Of a DNA stretch of 44,755 nucleotides, positions 42,315 to 44,755 are shown one piece after another. Positions within the stretch are counted from its first letter, which is position 1. Each line of letters opens with the position of its first letter. Position numbers and translations under genes: made by a program. Under the pieces are notes generated by a model that was not told the DNA's origin, did no database searches, and saw nothing but the letters and a program-made list of their open reading frames with translations. This stretch comes from Candidatus Thalassarchaeaceae archaeon (GTDB lineage: Archaea; Thermoplasmatota; Poseidoniia; Poseidoniales; Thalassarchaeaceae): assembly GCA_029250665.1 (NCBI GenBank), contig JAQXEV010000006.1, forward strand, positions 1 to 44,755, read 5' to 3'.

Positions 42315-44237
42315 ATGGAAGAACGACGTCCCTCCTACATTGGTATTGTCGCGCTTTCCATCATCTACTGGGGAGCATTAACCTGGTGGCAGAAGGATGC
42401 TCTTTTCGGAACCGATTCCGATCTACAGATGAAAGCGCTAACAATGTTGGGGACATCATTCCCATACATTGGTTTCGTAATTTGGGGTACTTCTTCCGAT
42501 CTTCCAGAGAACATCGCTGAAACTCCTTATCTTGGAAGGATGCTGAAACCGACCATTTGGCTCGCCTTCATCGCTTTCTTCTTCGCTTGGGGTTTGAAGG
42601 ATTCATCCACGGTCGGATATCTGCTAGTAGGAGTTGGACTTCTTGGACTTGCAACAGGTCTTTGTTTAGCCTGTCTAATGTATTCAGGCTCAGGATCAAG
42701 TCGACTCTACGGGCTTCAGCGTTTGGTGGATGTTTATCCATCTATCACCAAGCCCGAGGGTCACGTCCGCTTCAATCAGAAATTGTGGACTACGACCCTC
42801 GTTCTCATCATTTACTTCATGATGACAAATGTGATGATTTGGGGTCTGTCTGAGTCGACCCTCGACGTCTTCTCGTCATTCCGCGCAATCATGGCCGGCG
42901 CCTCGGGTTCGATCATGCACCTCGGTATCGGTCCGATTGTTACAGGTTCGATTATCATGCAATTATTTGCTGGTGCCAAGATTATCCAACTCGATTTGCA
43001 GGACACGGCTGACAAGCAACTGTACCAAGGCGTGCAGAAGATTCTCGTTCTACTGATGATTCCAATCGAGTCCATCCCTCAGGTCTACGGATTCCTCGAC
43101 CCACATGGAGATATCATCACCCAGTACGGTGTAGGATGGGCTAACGCGATTATCGTCGCTCAGTTATTCGTCGGTTCATACCTCGTGTTCCTGCTTGATG
43201 AGTTGGTCAGTAAGTGGGGTATTGGAAGCGGTATCTCGCTATTCATCGCAGCGGGTGTAGCTCAGTCCACCTTCGTTGGTACACTATCTCCACTGGCAAC
43301 AGTCCAGGGAACGCCGTATTCCTTGCAGAATCCTCCTTCAGGAACTCTGCCGATGATATTCTACACTCTGCGCACAGCAACGAATTCCGAATTGGTAAGT
43401 CAGAATGGTTTCGAATTGATATTACTCAATCACGCCAATCCTGTTGCTGCCTTGGTTTCGTCGATTATCGTGTTCCTCGTAGTGGCATATGCTGAATCGA
43501 GTAAACTCGAACTGCCACTGACACACGGTAAGGTGCGTGGCCACAGAGGCCAGTATCCAATCAGACTCGTCTATGCGAGTAACATTCCAGTGATTTTGAT
43601 GGCTGCTCTGCTTGCTAACGTGAATATGTTCACTCTCCTCTTCTGGTCCCATCCTACACTCTCTACGGTGCCGATATTGGGAAGTGAGGGGGCGTACAGT
43701 ATTTCTCCCTGGCTTGGTTCATACGAACCGGGTGCGACAACTCCCACAGGTGGATTCGCTTGGTATTCCTCGATGGTTAATGGAGTGGGTGATTGGCTCA
43801 TCCCGTTGCTGAATCAGTCTCCTGATGCCTATGGGCACGATCTTTGGCAGGTCATGGTTCACGTGATTGTCTATGTTACATTCATGACCGCCGGTTCGAC
43901 AGTCTTCGCGAAGTTCTGGATTGAGACTACCAATATGGGCTCGAAGGATGTTGCTAAGCAGATCGAGCGCACTGGAATGCAGATTCCTGGATTTAGGAAG
44001 AATCCGGTCGTCCTCGAACGAATTCTTGAGCGATATATTCCTCCTGTCACCGTCTTCTCTGGTGCATTCGTTGGTCTTCTCGCCGCCGGTGCAGACTTAC
44101 TCGGTACAGTTGGTAATGCGACCGGAACCGGATTGCTACTAGCGGTCGGAATTATCCTCCGAACATACGAGCAGATTCAGAAGGAACAGGCCATGGAAAT
44201 GCACCCTGTATTACGAGAATTCTTTGGTGCTGAATGA
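42315..44237 (+). CDS. secY: Preprotein translocase subunit SecY with extra N-terminal membrane segments
   Basis: 640 residues, well above the ~430-490 of most archaeal SecY. The canonical protein starts near residue 138 (YPSITKPEGHVRFNQKLW) and has the plug/pore region GIGPIVTGSIIMQLFAGAKI, ELVSKWGIGSGISLFIAAGV, and the C-terminal IPGFRKNP and GTGLLLAVGIILRTYEQI. Before it, residues 1-130 hold about four hydrophobic segments (near 7-25, 42-58, 78-95, 99-122) that I do not recognise. It is the pore of the Sec translocon. The usual archaeal partner downstream, adk, is absent here; a 431-bp non-coding gap and 16S rRNA follow. Confidence 0.95.
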   Translation: MEERRPSYIGIVALSIIYWGALTWWQKDALFGTDSDLQMKALTMLGTSFPYIGFVIWGTSSDLPENIAETPYLGRMLKPTIWLAFIAFFFAWGLKDSSTVGYLLVGVGLLGLATGLCLACLMYSGSGSSRLYGLQRLVDVYPSITKPEGHVRFNQKLWTTTLVLIIYFMMTNVMIWGLSESTLDVFSSFRAIMAGASGSIMHLGIGPIVTGSIIMQLFAGAKIIQLDLQDTADKQLYQGVQKILVLLMIPIESIPQVYGFLDPHGDIITQYGVGWANAIIVAQLFVGSYLVFLLDELVSKWGIGSGISLFIAAGVAQSTFVGTLSPLATVQGTPYSLQNPPSGTLPMIFYTLRTATNSELVSQNGFELILLNHANPVAALVSSIIVFLVVAYAESSKLELPLTHGKVRGHRGQYPIRLVYASNIPVILMAALLANVNMFTLLFWSHPTLSTVPILGSEGAYSISPWLGSYEPGATTPTGGFAWYSSMVNGVGDWLIPLLNQSPDAYGHDLWQVMVHVIVYVTFMTAGSTVFAKFWIETTNMGSKDVAKQIERTGMQIPGFRKNPVVLERILERYIPPVTVFSGAFVGLLAAGADLLGTVGNATGTGLLLAVGIILRTYEQIQKEQAMEMHPVLREFFGAE

Positions 44238-44379
44238 GCCCAATAAAGCTCTCTAACCCAATGTAAACTATACTGTAAAACGGCGTTTGATTGCACCCCA
44301 CTCTAGACTACACAATCGCGGCGCAGTGCATCGATTATAGGTCGCAGCCCACTCGTCATCTTCATATACCGAAGGACGG

Positions 44380-44466
44380 TCGGCGGGCTGCTGCGTCAGA
44401 CTGGCGTTGGAGACTGAGGACCTTCGGGTCCGGTGAAGTTCTCCATCATGTCAGACGCACGCCGAG
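44380..44466 (+). ncRNA. Candidate structured small RNA with a kink-turn hairpin
   Basis: Seen: outer stem TCGGCG/CGCCGA (44380-44385 with 44460-44465), a six-base 5' bulge, stem TGCGTC/GACGCA (44392-44397 with 44454-44459), an internal loop, stem TGGAGA/TCTCCA (44408-44413 with 44440-44445), then CTGA/GGTGA flanking GGACC-TTCG-GGTCC (44414-44436). The last part fits a kink-turn: tandem G-A pairs, a 3-nt GGT bulge and a UUCG-capped stem. L7Ae-bound H/ACA guide RNAs have a kink-turn above a pocket like this one, but I find no clear ACA box, so the class is open. The whole 44238-44668 stretch holds no credible protein gene. Confidence 0.45.
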
Positions 44467-44475
44467 GAAATGCAG

Positions 44476-44538
44476 TCGCGAACTCGATTCGCGATAAAGA
44501 GGTGAACCACGTTCAACTTGACCCCCGACATAGGGGGT
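44476..44538 (+). other. Two hairpins between the candidate small RNA and 16S rRNA
   Basis: TCGCGAA-CTCGA-TTCGCGA (44476-44494) is a perfect 7-bp stem. ACCCCC-GACATA-GGGGGT (44521-44538) is a perfect 6-bp stem. They lie between the secY operon and the AT-rich run before 16S rRNA, and could mark a transcript end or rRNA leader processing. No oligo-U follows either stem. Confidence 0.4.
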
Positions 44539-44544
44539 GCAAGA

Positions 44545-44668
44545 AGCAGATTATTTCGATTCAAAATCAAAAATAGAATCGGTGTTCTGCGTCAATTTTC
44601 AATAAGAATCAGCAAAAACTTGTGATCCACTCGATACTTCCGTTAGGATTGTGATTCCGCTCACGCGA
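44545..44668 (+). promoter_or_regulatory. AT-rich probable promoter and leader of 16S rRNA
   Basis: 44550-44580 is strongly AT-rich (TTATTTCG, AAAATCAAAAATAG) and is bounded by the small inverted repeat GATTC/GAATC (44558-44562, 44576-44580). A second AT-rich stretch, TTTTCAATAAGAATC, lies at 44596-44610, about 60 nt before the mature 16S start. Archaeal rRNA operons have such leaders with TATA and BRE elements, but no single element can be named with confidence. Confidence 0.35.
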
Positions 44669-44755
44669 AATCCGGTTGATCCTGCCGGAGGCTACCGCTA
44701 TTGGAGTTCGATTAAGCCATGCGAGTCGAGAGTCTTAGGGACTCGGCGTACCGCT
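44669..44755 (+). rRNA. 16S rRNA, 5' end (partial, cut by window edge)
   Basis: Starts with the archaeal 16S signature TCCGGTTGATCCTGCCGGAG (44671-44690), followed by GATTAAGCCATGCGAGTCGA (44709-44728), equivalent to the universal E. coli position ~50-60 region. About 87 nt are present. The exact mature 5' nucleotide is estimated. It is on the same strand as secY, with no tRNA or other rRNA visible before it. Confidence 0.97.

Noticed and set aside
1-44755. CRISPR arrays, insertion sequences, prophage or integrase genes
   Set aside because: Read for regularly spaced repeats, transposase motifs and terminal inverted repeats; none found. The nearest things are single palindromes listed above.

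Overview
The window is archaeal and reads most like a planktonic euryarchaeon of Marine Group II (Candidatus Poseidoniales) or a close relative. The evidence is the complete archaeal order of the S10/spc ribosomal-protein cluster (including aIF1, Rnp1, eS4, eL32 and eL19), a thermosome, a Hef helicase-nuclease, an intron-containing tRNA-Trp, the archaeal 16S rRNA 5' end, and large secreted proteins with acidic tails. The lineage assignment is inference; the 16S start at the right edge is the piece that could test it.

Layout. (1) 1-4.4 kb and on to 7.0 kb: an MFS exporter on the minus strand, then a translationally coupled three-gene glutamate-synthase-type set. It contains a degenerate FMN-barrel paralogue with a ferredoxin-like motif, a canonical FMN/Fe-S barrel, and a fused glutaminase plus GXGXG subunit. 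(2) 7.0-13.2 kb: a D-amino-acid-oxidase-like flavoprotein, a small zinc ribbon, a PrsW-like membrane protease, a DUF92 membrane protein and a secreted/membrane protein with a cysteine-less thioredoxin-like domain. (3) 13.3-13.5 kb: tRNA-Trp(CCA) with an intron of about 113 nt that contains a box C/D RNA; its two guides line up with positions 34 and 39 of the same tRNA. (4) 13.6-22.1 kb: a membrane-anchored subtilase, a class I aminotransferase, two membrane proteins of unknown role and a 1198-residue surface protein. (5) 22.2-29.4 kb: a thermosome subunit; a two-gene unit made of a ferredoxin-flavodoxin-SdhB-like fusion and an HdrB/SdhE-like protein, in both of which most expected Fe-S ligands are gone; and Hef on the opposite strand. 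(6) 29.7-44.2 kb: uL3 through uL15 and SecY, 25 genes on the plus strand with short gaps or overlaps, ended by an unusually long SecY. (7) 44.2-44.76 kb: a non-coding stretch with several hairpins, one carrying a K-turn, then the first ~87 nt of 16S rRNA.

How the genes work together. The ribosomal-protein block is one translation and secretion operon whose genes are coupled by overlapping start/stop codons or by stop codons merged with the Shine-Dalgarno sequence (TGAGGTGA). The glutamate-synthase genes are likewise coupled and should form one complex; no small NADPH subunit (GltD) lies nearby, so a ferredoxin-type donor is plausible. The ferredoxin-flavodoxin gene and its HdrB-like partner are coupled by the same stop/Shine-Dalgarno motif and probably form one complex, but their loss of cluster ligands argues against ordinary succinate dehydrogenase or heterodisulfide reductase chemistry. 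That pair and the degenerate glutamate-synthase paralogue are the best candidates for undescribed biology. I saw no CRISPR array, insertion sequence or prophage.
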